DNA from: an uncultured Bacillota bacterium
GTDB lineage: Bacteria; Bacillota_I; Bacilli_A; RF39; UBA660
Length of the DNA stretch: 5,790 nucleotides
NCBI GenBank assembly: GCA_947176475.1
Contig: CAMWQX010000085.1
Location: 1 to 5,790 of the forward strand
Direction of reading: 5' to 3'
Position numbers and translations under genes: made by a program. Positions within the stretch are counted from its first letter, which is position 1. Every line of letters begins with the position of its first letter. The notes under the pieces were generated by a model. That model was not told the origin of the DNA, made no database searches, and worked only from the letters and a program-made list of their open reading frames with translations. Positions 4,915-5,790 of the stretch are shown in pieces.

Positions 4915-5790
4915 ATTCAATATAGTACGGCCAAAGTTGATTATTACCTTCTTCTCTACACACTCCCCTACCTTTGCCTCTATAGTATTTTTCATCAGGC
5001 CAACCTTCTGAATCCATTTTGCATATTGGATAATCTAAAACATATCCATAATTTTCATCATATAGTTTATATTCTTCTTCTGTTACTTCTTTACAATTCT
5101 TTTTATTTGTATCACATATTGTATATATATCTTTTCCTCTAGTCTCTATTGCTCCAGTTTCTTGATTACAATAATTTTGACCCTTAAACACCTGCGCCTT
5201 GCAAACTTTTTTACCGCAACTTTCTTTCTGAGGAAATTCTTCATGATCACCAACACGTATCATATCTTCATATAAATATCTTAGTTTTAACGTCTTTATA
5301 TTGGCAAGATTTATATCCATCATATCAAAAGTAAAATACTCACAATTTTTTACTCCTTCAAAATTGATTTTATCTGCCGTTTTACCATTATATCTTACCA
5401 CAAACTTTATATCATCAAAATAGACATATACAAATGGATTATCAATAATTCCCAATTCCTTATAATTTTCTACTTCAAAGCCAAACTTTTTAAACACCCT
5501 AGCTAAACCTTCAAGATTAGGTAAAATTTTAGCAAATTCTGCTAAAGATTTTGGTGTTACTGAACCATCACCATCAAAATTAACTACTAAATCTTTCTTT
5601 ATATGACATTCCAATTCCTTATTATCAATTGAACACTCATATATTTTTCCATAATCAGCATCTTTTTTATATTCATTTAATAATTTAACATTATAATCTT
5701 CTACTTCATTCTTATTCTTTATTTCATCATTATTAATTACTTCTTTTAAAAAATCAGTTTTTCTCTTTGATTTATCACATTGGCAAGAAC
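4913..5790 (-). CDS. Cysteine- and lysine-rich protein of unknown function, 5'-partial
   Basis: The frame is open from the TAA at 4913-4915 to the right edge, 291 codons in the window. A TTG at 5612-5614 could be read as a start, but the frame continues upstream without a stop for 58 more codons, with similar Lys/Asp/Glu/Asn-rich composition and no Met. The true start is therefore beyond 5790. I do not recognise the family. The visible part begins SCQCDKSKRK, then has a charged region, then a mixed alpha/beta segment (5560-5250, including NPFVYVYFDDIKFVVRY). The last 100 or so residues hold seven of the 12 visible cysteines, among them SCGKKVCKAQ and GRGVCREE. Repeated cysteines suggest either disulfides in an exported protein or metal binding. 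No signal peptide can be judged because the N-terminus is missing. It is convergent with lexA and shares a terminator with it; this says nothing about function. Confidence 0.75.
   Translation of the reverse strand, partial: SCQCDKSKRKTDFLKEVINNDEIKNKNEVEDYNVKLLNEYKKDADYGKIYECSIDNKELECHIKKDLVVNFDGDGSVTPKSLAEFAKILPNLEGLARVFKKFGFEVENYKELGIIDNPFVYVYFDDIKFVVRYNGKTADKINFEGVKNCEYFTFDMMDINLANIKTLKLRYLYEDMIRVGDHEEFPQKESCGKKVCKAQVFKGQNYCNQETGAIETRGKDIYTICDTNKKNCKEVTEEEYKLYDENYGYVLDYPICKMDSEGWPDEKYYRGKGRGVCREEGNNQLWPYYIE

Noticed and set aside
1..5790. CRISPR array, tRNA or rRNA gene, riboswitch, insertion sequence or phage genes
   Set aside because: No repeat-spacer pattern, cloverleaf, T-box or riboswitch-like leader, transposase or inverted-repeat ends were seen; the intergenic regions are short and explained by promoters, operators and terminators.

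Overview
The window is AT-rich (roughly 30% GC by eye). Its gene style is that of a low-GC Firmicute: strong AGGAGG-type ribosome-binding sites, sigma-A-type promoters, short hairpin terminators with T-tracts, and LexA and MiaB of the Bacillus kind. TGA works as a stop (the 318-codon ORF ends in TGA inside an ATGA overlap with scpA) and the tryptophans checked are TGG, so this is not the Mycoplasma code. An uncultured gut-type lineage of Bacilli/Erysipelotrichales/RF39-like bacteria fits, but this is an inference from style, not an identification.

Left part (1-2848, minus strand): miaB (tRNA ms2i6A synthase) is transcribed leftward and ends in a hairpin terminator that includes its own stop codon. 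A new promoter lies immediately behind that terminator. It drives a two-gene unit: an unrecognised single-pass membrane protein (GTG start), then scpA (kleisin of the SMC condensin), which overlaps it by 4 bases. scpA stops after only its N-terminal domain, and the last 29 bases of the window beyond it are much richer in GC, so either the gene is broken or the left edge is a misjoin.

Middle (2849-3918): a 130-base divergent region carries one good promoter for miaB and one for an unrecognised 305-aa soluble protein, which ends in its own terminator.

Right-middle (3919-4914), the most interesting part: lexA reads rightward. Divergent from it is a 46-codon gene for a tiny one-helix membrane protein, with its own promoter, ribosome-binding site and terminator. 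Two sites resembling the Bacillus LexA box lie between them, one filling the spacer of the small gene's promoter and one overlapping the -35 of lexA. This is the layout of yneA-lexA in Bacillus and sosA-lexA in Staphylococcus, where the divergent small membrane protein blocks cell division during the SOS response. The small protein is therefore a candidate minimal SOS division inhibitor without a LysM domain. LexA itself has Cys-Gly rather than the usual Ala-Gly at its predicted self-cleavage site.

Right end (4913-5790): a cysteine- and lysine-rich protein of unknown function converges on lexA, shares a two-way terminator with it, and runs off the right edge without a visible start.
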